Under the pieces are notes generated by a model that saw only the letters and a program-made list of their open reading frames with translations, did no database searches and was not told the DNA's origin. A stretch of 64,000 bases of DNA from Glomus cerebriforme (lineage: Eukaryota > Glomeromycota > Glomeromycetes > Glomerales > Glomeraceae): assembly GCA_003550305.1 (NCBI GenBank), contig QKYT01000162.1, positions 38,437 through 102,436 of the forward strand. Reading direction: 5' to 3'. Below, piece by piece: positions 48,612 to 60,930 of the stretch; positions within the stretch are counted from its first letter, which is position 1, and every line of letters begins with the position of its first letter. The position numbers and the translations under genes were made by a program.

Positions 48612-51577
48612 TTAACTTCCCAATTCGCATAACCTAAACAATCCTAACGCTTCCTCCAGTTTTTTATTTATATCTTCATCTATAAAAACTATCTCATCAA
48701 CATTATTGTCCTGTAGAACTTCCTGATTCTCCAAATCTTCGCTATCTTCTCCAATACTATCGTCAAATGCCTTGCTTAATGTATTTTGAAATACTTTGCA
48801 ATGGTACTTAATACCATCACACAGATATTCATAGCAGTATGGACATTTTTGGTTTACTTGAATAAAGCACTCTGCATGGTAGCCATGACCACATGATAAA
48901 ATACTTCCTGGTACTTCCGATGACAAAGTACACATAACCCAATCACACAATCTGTCTAATCTGGGCTGATGAGACGAATTCCAACCCATTGGAAGAACCT
49001 TTTGATCTACCATTTTGCCAAGTGTTGGTAAATTATATTGCCAATACTTTTTTACCTTTTTTTTTGTCGTGCATCCACGATTTTTCCAAATCTGTTGAAA
49101 TAAATCCAAAAGAAAAATTGCAGTTTTTTTTTCTAAAAATTCTAACTGCTTTACTGTATTTGTAATATTGTGATTACTTGAGAAAGTTTCAGCAAAAGAA
49201 TTTTTGTCACGTGTCTGATNAATTACCTTTGCCTGATCAATAATTTGCTGAGCAGTATTGAAACTATTTGTTTGTTTTNGTATTGAACTGTGAAAATTTT
49301 CAACATAATAATCATTAAAAATGTGAAGAGAATTCTTAAGAGTATCTTCTATAGGATNTTTAATATCTTTCCAATAGAAAACATCACTAAGAAATGCCAA
49401 TGGTAATTTGTTATAATTTTTCTGGCGATATCGATAAAAAATAATCCATACACGTAACATTGCTTCCTCATATGCTTTCCAATATCCACTATGAAAAATT
49501 ATTGGATAGAAATCCAAAACTAATGGAATTATATTGTCTAAAAGATCGATAAATGTACGTGCTTCAGGGTCTTTGCAATTACCAAAAAGATTTTGAATAG
49601 GTTCTTTAACAAGAAGCCAACCCTTAAATGCAAGCTCCAAAAGAAGGTTAATCTGATATGGTTTAGGTTTTTTAGCAAGAATCTTATGAGAACCAAATAT
49701 TGAATGATACATTGTTTCAAAGAAATCATAATTGATAAGGAATACAGTTTCATGGCTATTTAAAGATACATGCAAAGGGCCAATAAATGGAACAATATTA
49801 AGAATTTGTGGTGGTATGTCAGATTGTTCTTCATTAATCATGCGATATACAATAGCACGGTGGATATTTTTCTGTCCAGGATAATCCATAGGGTAATCAA
49901 AACATGGTTTTCCAAGTATGCAAACATTTCTGGAATGCTAATAACCAATTGTATTGCTTTAAGGTAATCCTTTGTTGAATGCAGGCTACCTTCTAAAAGG
50001 TCTATTAATTTGGTATTATGCATGCTATGGTCATCTTTTCGCTCAGCAATTCTTATATCATAACAATGCACAAGTAATCGTTCAGTGCGTTCTTCATGAG
50101 TTTCAGATAATCCAAATAAGTTAATAAAAGATTTTTTTCGTTCTTGATATGTGATACTTAAATCTTTCATATATCGCAAATCAAGGTGGGAAATTATGTT
50201 ATTAAAATCCATTCCTTTTGGATTTTGAATTGTGAGTTGATTGGTATTAATAAATNGAATNGCAGAAACTCTGGNAGATNATTTCAAAAGTATTGTTATA
50301 AAATGTAAAGCATTAGTTGTAGTAGTAGTATCTGGTTGTTGTATAGTATGAATATTATGATAATCATCAATATTGAGAACAATCAAACAATTTTTCTAAT
50401 ATGAAATACAAAAAAAGTGATTTATTAAACTTAAAAATGCGTTAAATAAAAATTGGTCTATTGTAAAGTACAAAATACATTAAAATTAAAAAAAAAACAC
50501 TAAAAAAAATTACATTTTCAATAATATAATTATCAACAGTTTGTTGATGTGATCTAGCTAATTGATGTTTTTGTCTCTGAATAGTTTCTCTTCTGATTGT
50601 AAGCCCAGATTTGACAAAGTATCAATTGTTGATGCAAAAGCTCCTGAAGCGCTCAGCAAAAATCCTATATCTGTCTTTACACCATTAATAAATTTATTAT
50701 TAAGACCACCCAAGAAGTAACACATTGCAACAAGTTTTTTCTTATTTTGTTGATTGGTTATAGAACTTTTCTTCTGAGGATTTGTACTTGCAACAAGTTC
50801 ATCAAAAAATCCTTGCAGTTTTGGTTCATTCTCTTCTAACATCTTTCTGAATTCATCGGGATCATAAGTTGGAACTTCTCCATCCTTACGTTGCTTTTTA
50901 TATAAACACGAGACATTAAACAAATTTTTTCCTTAAGAGATGTAGAAGCTAAAATAAAAAAAATTGTAAATATAAATATAAAACAAGAACAATACACATT
51001 AAAAATATCTCAAGTTTTCTGTCCATATTTTCGTTGAAAAATAAATAAAAAAACAATTTAAATTATGTACTTAATTTAATCCAATCAAACTCTTCACAAA
51101 CTTCATTATACACAACTTCTAATTCTTTAAATACTTTGGCTGAATACATGAGATCATTACATGAGCGTTCAACACTATTTGAACTTGAAAATTGTTGGTT
51201 TTCCTTATCATGATCCATTGCATTAGACATGGATTACAAACAAGTGTATCAGGAGGGAGATTCAGAATGGATTGAAGTCGCTGTGAAATTTTTTTAAGAC
51301 AATGTTTCCACGGTCTTCCTCTTTTATTATTTTTTATATACTCTTCATGTTTAGGATGGGCACATTGTTGATTTTTTGCTACTTTTGCTAGCCGGTGATT
51401 TTCATTCACTATTAGTTTATTATATTGATAACAACACAATTCTTTTCCAACCAAATTCATATCAAGATTTGTTTCAGGAATCTTGACTCTATCCGTAACA
51501 AGAACAGTACCATTGGTAATGTCATCACAAACAGAAAGTGTATTATTTCGCAATAGACATACATTAGTTTTGGACAT
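48612..51577 (-). pseudogene. RING-tailed multicopy-family gene (possible transposase relative), frameshifted
   Basis: Minus-strand pieces in order: MSKTNVC..CAHPKHEEY..LVCNPCL (from 51577), NAMDHDKENQQF to EEFDWIKLST (to ~51065), an intron, CLYKKQRKDGEVPTYDPDEF.. (50923-50600), ARSHQQTVDNYIIEN (to ~50520), an intron, NIDDYHNIH (50386), and FIGPLHVSLNS..VENFHSS (49889 on). The C-terminus is a RING-H2-like finger, CGHGYHAEC..CPYC. Frameshifts are visible near 51230, 50895, 50600 and 49905, so it is dead or badly sequenced (several Ns). From memory the pattern belongs to a large Rhizophagus family of unknown function. The D..D..E-like spacing and copy number suggest a transposase origin, which is inference. 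The start at 51577 is preferred over 51736 because upstream residues look non-coding. Confidence 0.55.
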
Positions 51578-52154
51578 TCCTAGGTATTTTAAATGTTTAT
51601 TTATTTTAATATTATACAAGATATAGACAAAAAACATAAATTTTAGTAGACTATACCTCTTGAAATATTTCTTAAATATTTTTGATAAATAAGTTCTCTT
51701 AATCCTCAATAAGATAAATAAGGATACCAAAATCACTATAATTTGTATTTTGTAAGAAACTTTAGGGTGCTTGTAACTTCTGAATTATTTGTCTAATAGC
51801 CAAATTACTTTGTAAAACGTTTAAATAGAACTTGAAAAATAAAATAAAATCTTTTGCGTTCGCCGCTAAATTTTCTGTGACACAGCTAAATTAATTTAGT
51901 AAATTTAGTACCGATTATCACATATTTGTATTTCGTGAAACATTTAAAAATTAGCCAATAAAAATGCATACCCCAATGTAAATATTACATAATTTTGAGC
52001 TCTAAAGTCATAATGCAATAAATTTTTGGATTTCTATTTTTATTTTATTTATTATTTTGTCACATGGCCTTAAAAATGCATATAAATCATATATATGTCG
52101 ATCATCATGTGATTATTGGAAATTTTGAACACTCGCTATGCTTTATAAAGCCAT
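51578..52154. other. Intergenic, 5' side of the RING-tailed gene
   Basis: AT-rich. An open frame continues upstream to 51736 but is low-complexity. No element is recognised. Confidence 0.3.
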
Positions 52155-52320
52155 TTAGTTAGATTGGATAGAAAAAAAATAATAGGAGATTTGCTTACGA
52201 ACTTATTACAAAAATGTAGAACAAGGAAATATTGTCACCTCTTAATGAAAATAAAAACTGGATTGTGCGTTGCTTTAAAAAGTTTATAATTAATTCCTCA
52301 AACTAGGAAAACTGATTATC
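52155..52320 (+). pseudogene. Decayed kinase N-lobe exon
   Basis: Starts AAAGCCATTTAGTTAGATTGG (K-A-I-stop-L-D) and runs through a TATTGTCACCTC block to AATTCCTCAAAC (N-S-S-N). This is the same decayed exon type as 6370-6610 and 60785-60930, with the same stop in place of Trp. It begins the tandem duplication unit. Confidence 0.45.
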
Positions 52321-52613
52321 GAATCACAAGATCAAAACTATAATTCTCAGTGGAAACTTTATAGTGCCGGGCAGAATTACGAAATACATAATACGTGCGA
52401 TTAATTACCGGTCAATTTTTTTATCATAATATTTTTTAACAGAGAATATTTTATTTGATTTCTATTTATTTATATATAAGTAATTATATAAGATTTTTTT
52501 TCAATTTTACAAAAAAGTCACAAATGGAGTTGATATTATCTTTCTTAGACTGATACTTCTTTTGATAGATCTACCTGGTTGAACATTATGGTAAGTATCA
52601 GAAGATAACTGAT

Positions 52614-54838
52614 TTATTTTTATTTTTAATTGATACAGCAAAGATACAGGAAAATATTACGATGACGGACATACAAAGGATGAAAGTCAAAAGGTAACAA
52701 CTACTCTATATCTATGTCTAGAAAACCTGACAGCTGCTATTCTTGATGAGAATTAGCTTATGCTACTGTACGAAGGATCAGGAAAAGTAGAAATATGATC
52801 AAACCGCATTATTCTTTCAATAGAAGAAAAACAAAAAGAAAAGAAAAAAAATGGTTTAATCTATTGCCTTACGTATACGCTGTTAGGTGAGGAATGTTCC
52901 ACCCTATTTTAATTGGGAAAAAATCAAACAAGATAAAAAGAACAAATTTGTAGAAAGCATTGAAATAAAAACAAATATTGAAAAAAAAAGACTAGACTAA
53001 AAGTCTAAATTTAAACAAACTCGTTTAAATGGTATTGGAGAACTGTGGACAAGATCAAATATCTTTTAAAAAAACCAGAAAGAAACATTGGTGTCTGGGG
53101 AAAATATCTAGAGGAGATCATAGATTTTTTGAGTGGCCCATATTTTTTACGAAACGTCTTATATCTGGCTTTAAAGGATAAAACTCTCATTGCCATTTCT
53201 GAGAGAATTGAACATTACTCCTCGGTGACCATGTTTGACAGTGTGTTGATAGGGGAGCCTGAGTGGATAGAATGAACTTCGTCTTGAAAATCAGTAAGAA
53301 AGATAATTCTATCTATGTTGTATCTACAAGGAAATGCATCATGATTACAATAAAGGTTAGATAAACTATTGATTGTGAAATTATTGATAAGTGATTTGAT
53401 GTTTAAGAGGGGATTGGGTAATGGTATAGCAGGAATTTCTGTCAGTCCATTGTAAAATTGGAATGTTCAGTATCTTTTAGGTGGATCGAGATCTGAGGTG
53501 TCGATTTTAACCAAGTCAGAATCATGTGATGAAAAAAAGCCACGTGATTTATTCTAAAAATGAGGTAAGGGATAATTGGCTGAAATTTTATGATGAACGT
53601 GATTATATTTCACATGTTGAATATTTTTCTTGATGAGTTGGTTAGGATTCATCAGATGATGGTGTTTTCTACCTATGCTATAAAGTTTGGTAGGATGAAC
53701 GTCATTGATTGATGGTTGCTTGGCGTATCTGAGCAAAGAGGATAATTTTCTGTCCCGCCAGACTCGTTGTTTATTCAATGTTTTTGTTGTATAGCTGGAT
53801 AAGGCAGAGGTGGCATAGGATAAATTCGAATATTGTTTGATGTAAATGTGTTTCATTGTATCAGCTGAACGATTTTTGTTGACGAAACTAGTGCGAATAT
53901 TGGTGAGGTAAGAAACACCAGTTCGATGTGAAGTGACATGTATAACAATAGGATTTTGAGATTTCTCGTAAACTAACTTTGTGGCTTCCGAAAATTTTTT
54001 ATGGAGAGGAGAATCATTTTGAGGGGTAGTATTGTTAGTGTAAAGCAATTTTGGTGATCAGAATAACCTGAACGATGATTGGATAAAACTATTGGTGATG
54101 GAATGGAATATTGTGTAGTATTGTCTGTGAATTTGCAAGGGACGTAAATGCCAAAATGAAATTGATAACATTTGTATGTAAAATAAAAGGACGTTTTAGT
54201 GGTTCGATTATTAGAAATTTGGTTTGTTCTATTGCTAATAAAGGAAAGACGAGATAACAAAGATTTCCTAATAAAATTGAAATATTTGTGTTGTACTCAT
54301 TTGGGGATAACTCTTTGTGATGTGAAGAAGTGTGTGAGCAATTTACTAATTTGGTATTTCTGATTCAATGAATGGGAGTTAGAAAAATACGTTTTAGGGG
54401 AATTAGTCATGAGGAGATCGTTAGTATGGATCTTCAGATGAAATTGATTGGTATTTGGAGTGGTACCATCTAATTTGAAAAAATAAGATTTACTATGTTT
54501 GGATTTGTAGATCCTGTTGTGACCACAATGATCATGATTGGTCACGTGAAAGTATTGTGAGGAAATGAGAAACGGAACGAACTTTTGTAAAACGCACTTT
54601 GGGTTGAGAAAAATTTTGCTTATAGGAACTGGTCATAATGACCTTAGTATGTGATATGGGATGAAAGGGAAAAAGAACTCTATCTCTGATAAAAGAACAA
54701 GAAAAGGGTAGTTTCATGGACTTTTTACTGAGAAAAGCCTGCCTGGTGAAATTAGGACAAAATATTACATTACTGCAGAATTCATACGGTTTTGAAAAAA
54801 AGGAGAAAGAGTTTCTAAAATTGGAGAAGATAACTGAT
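52614..54838. other. 2.2-kb insertion relative to the second tandem unit, flanked by a 14-bp direct repeat
   Basis: AGAAGATAACTGAT occurs at 52600-52613 and again at 54825-54838. The sister unit has only AGAAGATATGGATCAA at 61267-61282, followed by sequence that matches 54839 onward. The segment is less AT-rich than its surroundings. It could be a mobile element with target duplication, or sequence lost from the sister unit by recombination between the repeats. No terminal inverted repeats were found. Confidence 0.55.
53011..54717 (-). pseudogene. Unrecognised decayed coding stretch inside the insertion
   Basis: The minus strand stays largely open in overlapping frames: 54717-54532, 54545-54297, 54260-53973, 54048-53554, then on in the last frame past two stops to about 53172 and again 53196-53011. 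Text such as EIPAIPLPNPLLNIKSL and CNHDAFPCRYNIDRIIF is not simple-sequence. The upstream part is rich in Ser, Thr, Asn and His. The switches look like frameshifts in one decayed gene of more than 500 codons. No family is recognised; the body or first ORF of a retroelement is possible. Confidence 0.35.
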
Positions 54839-57459
54839 GGATCAATTTGATTTTATATACTGTACATCAAAAAACCCCATGTGATGATGTGACCATAGTA
54901 AATATTTGTCACATTGCTGATTTTCATTTTTACTATTTATTTAAGGGACTTTGAATTTTTTTCTCGTCTCTTAGGATTGATAAGTATTTGCTCACGTGGA
55001 TAGCTTGTACTAGCTGAATTTACCTAGCGTCACCTGCAAAAAAAATGATAGCTGAATTTATTTGCAAAATAAATAATTTTTTTATATTGCAAATTTCCCT
55101 AAAGTGATTTGCATCATTTTAATTTTAATTTAAGATAATTTTATAATGCGGAATGTATTGAGCATCAAAAAAAAACAATATAATGAAATTAACAAAAGTA
55201 GTACCTTTGTGTCATGTGATATGATACGCGTTTTATTTAATTCTTGTTTTCTCAAAGTTGGAAGTACATTTTTTTGAATTGTAAAATTTTTCTGAATTAA
55301 TATGAAAATATAAATTAGATATCGTAAGAGTGTAATTTTATTATGTAATTTCCTTTAATAAGAAAATTCAAAATTTATTTGCTATATAGTAAAATCGTGT
55401 CTCTAAAATTACGTGATTTAAAGCACAGTAATTTACCAATGATAAATAATAAACGGGTATTCTACATAGTATGTGATTCAAAAAACAATAATTAAATTAG
55501 TATTATCAGCTTAATTTAGACTGCAAATACTGTATATTTTTGACAAATGAAAATGAAATGGACAATTAACTAAATTTTGTATAATTGCCTTCTTCATTTA
55601 CCAAGAATAAAATTTAATTTTGTGAAATTGTATAACAAGATATAATATGCTCATTTTCTATAACAAAAGAAATAAATTATGAATTTCTACATAGTTATGC
55701 AGTTGAGTGCACACTTATCTGATATATTGAGATGTGACTAGAGGATTTTTTTTTAGTTAAATAAACTTAGTATTATTTTATCTGTATCAATGTATCATTA
55801 TATAATAAGGTGCTTCATTTTTCCATTCATCAAAGTGTTTAATCAGATTATCTCATTAATTCTGAATATTCAACTTCTATGCTTTAAAGACCTTTTATGC
55901 TCAAAAATCTTTGGTATTTTGACTCAAATCAAATCTTGTTGAAATACAGTAGTTTGAATTATAATGACATAACCCATATTTCAGATTAACTTTCATTCCT
56001 ATATATTATAAATCTTCTTCAATAACTTTCAGGATAGTTAAATTCAATAAATTTTTCAATGTAAAAAAAATTTGAAAATTTCAAATTTATNATGGTGNGA
56101 GAAAATAATTTTTTGTATCTTGTGCTTCAGAACGTTTTGTGCAGTTATGGATTTAAATCATAGAAAACCGCAAATAAAAAATTCGTAAAAATATATAATT
56201 TAACGTCATGGCTATGTTCTTAATTTTATTATCATGTGGGTTTTTTAATGGATAAACCCATATTTGTCGGCTTTATATGTCCACTAAAATTACTAATATT
56301 ACTATAAGCATAATTGTACATTAAATTATTAAATTATTTAGTAGTCTTATATTAAATCTCGAATATAATGTACATAATATTATTTCAGGTAAATTCTTAA
56401 TAATACACGAAATTATCCAATTTAATTGTATCAAATCGGCAATTGGAGGATGATATTTCAAAAAAAAAGATCTTGAGGTATTATCGTTGATTTAAGCTCA
56501 TCACATGTACAGTATTTATTGTAATGGCATCATATGTACAATATTCTTGATAAAACCAGCTCATCTGCGACAGAAGCACAAATGATATGATGCCATCAAT
56601 ACATAGAAGCATTTTTGACGTCCAATACCTAACGAAATGTAATTAAGTCTAGATATTAGCAAATGGAAAAAGTAAAAAAATGACATTGATGATGATAATG
56701 AGTGTTATTTTAAAGAGTAAACCTTATTTGTATCTTTCATCTGAAGTCTACATGAAACCATCAAGTCAAAGCGGACAAATAGGGATATGAAGATGTTTTG
56801 AAGATATTGGAAATATCTGTGTGGCTCGTGTTATGGTCAGATTTAGTGCAGCTTCTGCATTAAAAATAAGAATACGTAATTATTTACAAAAAAAATATCT
56901 TACCAATTTTCAGACATTAATATATACTGTATATAAAAATCTATGTACTATACAAATTCTTTTTTTTTTTTTTTTACAAAATCAATACTAAATCAATTAT
57001 TCTCAGTTTTAGTATGCTTTCCCAGGAAAGATCAATAGTAGATTATATTCTTGAGCTTCTTCAATCACACGTTTTCTTAAATTTTTGTTGGTCAATTTCC
57101 AATTCCCTTCTCTAATCGCCGCTTGATTATTTTCTTTATGTAATTCATTATCAATTTTGGATGTTGAGTGTTTATAAAATTCCGAATTAAATTTGAATTA
57201 ATTAACTTCTAAGTAACGAAAGACAATTTGTTATTTTATTTATCGTTTTTTCCTTCAAAAAAAAAAAACATTCTAGAAAATTTATTGTTTAATACAGGAA
57301 TAAAAAAAATGCTATTTATCTTCATTATTAATTTTATATTATCAATACTAAAAATGATAATAAATACAATATAACGTCCACTTCATATCTATGAAATGAA
57401 ATATAATTTAAAAAATTAATATTCTCATTTTCATTCTGATTAATTTTTTAACTATCGTG
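54839..57459. repeat. Tandem duplication unit 1, non-coding part
   Basis: Matches 61276-63158 in the same orientation: TTTTTTCTCGTCTCTTAGGA near 54960 and 61330, GCTTGTACTAG, CTAGCGTCACCTGC, TTGTGCTTCAGAACG near 56120 and 62296, and CGCCGCTTGATTATTTTC near 57117 and 62828. Unit 2 lacks about 280 bases corresponding to 55195-55475 and about 510 corresponding to 56605-57115. No gene is seen in either. Confidence 0.65.
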
Positions 57460-59916
57460 TTAATCTCTTTGGAAGGAGGTCTTTTGATAACTGAAACTAG
57501 TTTTAATATGTTTTTCTAATTAAAATAAAAAATAAATGTAAATATAGGCAAAGTTATAAATAATATTTATCAAATAAATATTTACCATTATTATTAAGAG
57601 TTTCAATATTTGATTCTTCAATATTTCGCTTTTTTAAAGAAGTTGTGGCAGTTGCAAGTGTGTTTGAAGGTCTATTACAAATTGCATTTGGAATCCAAAC
57701 TGCTGATGAATTTTGAATTGTAGAATTTGAATTCGGTGAACTAGAGAAACTTACATCAAGTTCTAGTTCTAATGAAGTATAATCTAAAAAATAATCAATA
57801 TTTAATATTTTATTTATTATTAAAGATTACATTTTTTTAATACATTGTACATACCTTTTAAAGATGAGTTGATTGTTGAAAATCTAGAAATTAAAGAACC
57901 TAATGGTCTGCTTGTATAAATAGCATCTGAATGAGGTTTTTCAGTAAAACCAGGGCCGAGCTTCTTTTCATTTATTAACATAGTTCTTATATATTCAGCA
58001 TTATTAAACTGTTCTATATTTTTATTTTTATAATACCAACTACCAAAAGTATTACGAATTTTTTTTATGGAAGGTCTTTTCTTGGGATTAGGATCCCAGC
58101 AACTTTTCATTAAATCCGNGTAACATTCTGGCGTATCTTCTGTAATTTTAGGTCGTTCCCCATCAAGAATTTTATAAACAANATGAATATCATGTTTAAC
58201 ATTAGCAAAAGGTTTACAACCTGTTGTAAGTTCCCACATAATCATACCCATACAATAAACATCAGATTCTTTAGAAAATGCAGTCCCTTTAAATATTTCT
58301 GGTGCAATATAAGGTATTACCCCATATATCTCATTATTTGATGATGTATTATTTGCAGGTTGTGATAATCCTAGATACCAATTTTCCATTTATACTTTTA
58401 GATGCTTCATAATCATCAAACAATATATTTCCACTATGAAGATTTCGATGAATAAAATCTACATCATGAATAGTTTCAAGACTAAAAAAAAAATTTAGTA
58501 AATTAGTATTATAAATTAACAATTATAAATACGATAAATTTCAAAATATAAATACCCTTCCGAAATTTTCCATAATATAGATAATTTTTGTTTAATCCAT
58601 GTAATGTTTGTAAAATCCTTTTGTAAATAATTATGTAAATCTCCTTTTGATGCATATTGCATAACTAACATATAATCCTCCAAATTAGGATCTTTTGTAA
58701 CGCCATAAGCTTTAATAATATGATGATTAATTTTATAACAACTTTGAATAGATTTTAACTATTAATAATTTCAAGAATACCTGTAAGTTAAATTATTTAA
58801 AATAATAAATAGAAACATAAATATTAAAATATTTACCTCATTTAAAAAATCTTTGCTAATATCATGAGAATTTTTACATCTTTTTAAAATGACAGTTTTA
58901 TCTTGACCATCTAACCAAGTTGCTCGATATATAATACCAAATCCTCCCTCTGTTATTTTTTTTACATCTTTGAATTGAGAATATGGTATCCATTTCATTA
59001 TATTTTCTGGTTTTTTATATTTTGGAAAAATGGAAATTAATTCATCTGGTTTGAAATAATTGCCAAAATTTTTTATTTTATCAGCAAACTCATCTATTTT
59101 TAAATTTTCGATGATAAAACTTAAATTAAAAAGAAAATCATCTAAACAACTATTCCCAGTGCTAATATTTGTAATATCGATGAATATTATTCTTTCACAT
59201 TTTTTGCATTGAGATTGTTCTGTAAGTCCAAAAATAACATTTGTCGTTAGACAATATCTACATCCAGTATAAAACATGTAACAATTTGAGCAATACTTTT
59301 GACAGTCTGATGTAAATATTAATCCTGAATTACAAACTCCACATTCAGTAGAATTATCCCACCATGGTAAATAAATAATTGGAATAAGTGTTTTAGTCAA
59401 GGTTGATTCTACCCATCCAGAAGAAATTCTATAACAATCTGAACATAATTTGAACCGTTCTGATTCATCTTGATCTGTTCCTTGATATAATGATTTTCCA
59501 CATAGTTTACAATACTTTTCACTTTCAATCACATTATTGTAAATGGCGAAATAAGAAAAAATACCACAAGGTATTTGTTTAAACAATAAAATTTCTAGGC
59601 AATTTGTACAGCATTCTTGAATGTTTTGTGGTTCTTTTGTCCTACTTATTTCATGTTCATTGCATTCTAAGTTTTTTGTGTAAAAATATACGTCCAAATA
59701 TTTATCATTATCAGTTATATCAGTAATATAACACGATAAACATTTTTTGCAGTATTTTTGAAAATAACCACCCACAACTGTTATGGTGTATTTCTCTCCA
59801 CAATAACTACATATATCGACATTTCGATTAAAAGAAACAAAAGTAATTTGAATGGGACTAGATTTTAATTTTGGCGTTGGGTCAAAAGAATTTTCGTTAT
59901 TTTTATTAAGTTCCAT
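57460..59916 (-). pseudogene. Zn-kinase copy 5: catalytic core broken
   Basis: Exons 59916-58837, 58758-58556, 58481-57855, 57783-57586 and 57515-57460. Exon 1 is fully open, with all five Cys-knuckle pairs (CSYC/CKKC, CNEH/CTNC, CKLC/CSDC, CGVC/CSNC, CRYC/CKKC) and a normal loop EGGFGIIY. Exon 3 is damaged in three ways. The catalytic Asp codon is AAT (H-R-N, at 58444-58442). One base is missing near 58394. Another indel near 58374-58380 removes the Asp of D-L-G and leaves the frame shifted, giving an early stop. Downstream of that the C-lobe and tail match the other copies. Most likely a pseudogene; a truncated protein would keep the Cys-rich region and N-lobe. Ns at 58119 and 58182. Confidence 0.75.
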
Positions 59917-60730
59917 TTTATTATATCACAAGCAAGAATCGATAAAAAAAATTTATAAAATTGGAAAATTCGACGTACTTATTTATATCCGGATGACATA
60001 AAAAATAGAACCTTCTGTTTTATCTGATACGGAATTTCCATGTGCGTGGAATTTAAAGAATTTCAATTTGGAATATTCTATTGCCGAAAGATGCCTCATA
60101 AAATCACATGATCTGATTGTAAATCATATAGTTTTTGTAAATGTTGGTTGCGCTATTTTTGATTAATAGATTTTTTTTCAGTTACAATTATCGTATTATT
60201 ATTTTATTTTCAGTGGCATTACTTTTTTTTTGGTTTCATACTTAACATCCTAATTTTAATTATTAATAAATTACAGCTATTTTCCGTCTATGTGAAAAAA
60301 ATTCAGACACGTGTCACAGACGTGTCTCTGTCTAAGCCAATCAAATCGTGCCTTGATCACGTGTAATATATTTTTTGTTTATCACATCGCGCCATCTAAT
60401 TTTTTGCACCGGACCATTTGTTGCGGACCTTTTTCTGAAATAAAAATAAAAATAAAAAAATAAAATTTTTTGCTCACGGTTTCCATTTCCTAGTTATGTA
60501 GCTTATTCTTTGATTATTCGAACCGCAATAACTCAAAATTAGGGTTTGAATTGAAACCATGATTTTTTTTTATCAACAAATAATTCTATATCTGTATATT
60601 TTAGTCACGTGAAAATGATTTTTGGGGAGTGCAATAAACAAATGCGGTTAGCAAATTGTCAAATTGCTATAAAATTGGTTGTAAGCAGTCATCAAAAAAA
60701 AAAATTTTTTCTGCAGTTTGTTAATATGCC
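59917..60730 (-). repeat. Shared 5' flank block of Zn-kinase copy 5, with promoter and a local insertion
   Basis: Inverted copy of the shared upstream block. TATAAATA lies at 59987-59980 and the HSE-like GGAATATTCT at 60070-60079. About 200 bases near 60280-60490 are absent from the other copies; they contain ACACGTGTC, GACGTGTC and CACGTG words. Confidence 0.55.
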
Positions 60731-60784
60731 CAAAATATTGAAAAATTTTGAAATATATTTGTTAAAAGTATATTAAATACTATT

Positions 60785-60930
60785 TATAAATACATTTAGT
60801 TGGATAATGAAAAAAAATAATAGAAGAGATTATGCAGAACAAGGAAATATTGTCACCTCAAAATGAAAAACTGGTTTGTATGTTACGTTAAAAAGTTTAT
60901 AATTAATTCCTCAAACCAGAGATTAGAATC
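60785..60930 (+). pseudogene. Decayed kinase N-lobe exon, unit 2 copy
   Basis: Tandem counterpart of 52155-52320 (ACATTTAGTTGGATAATG, then ATTGTCACCTC and AATTCCTCAAAC), shorter by internal deletions. It marks the start of duplication unit 2. Confidence 0.45.

Noticed and set aside
49538..49753. 71-residue minus-strand ORF in the RING-tailed gene
   Set aside because: Shadow of the longer frame 48612-49889.
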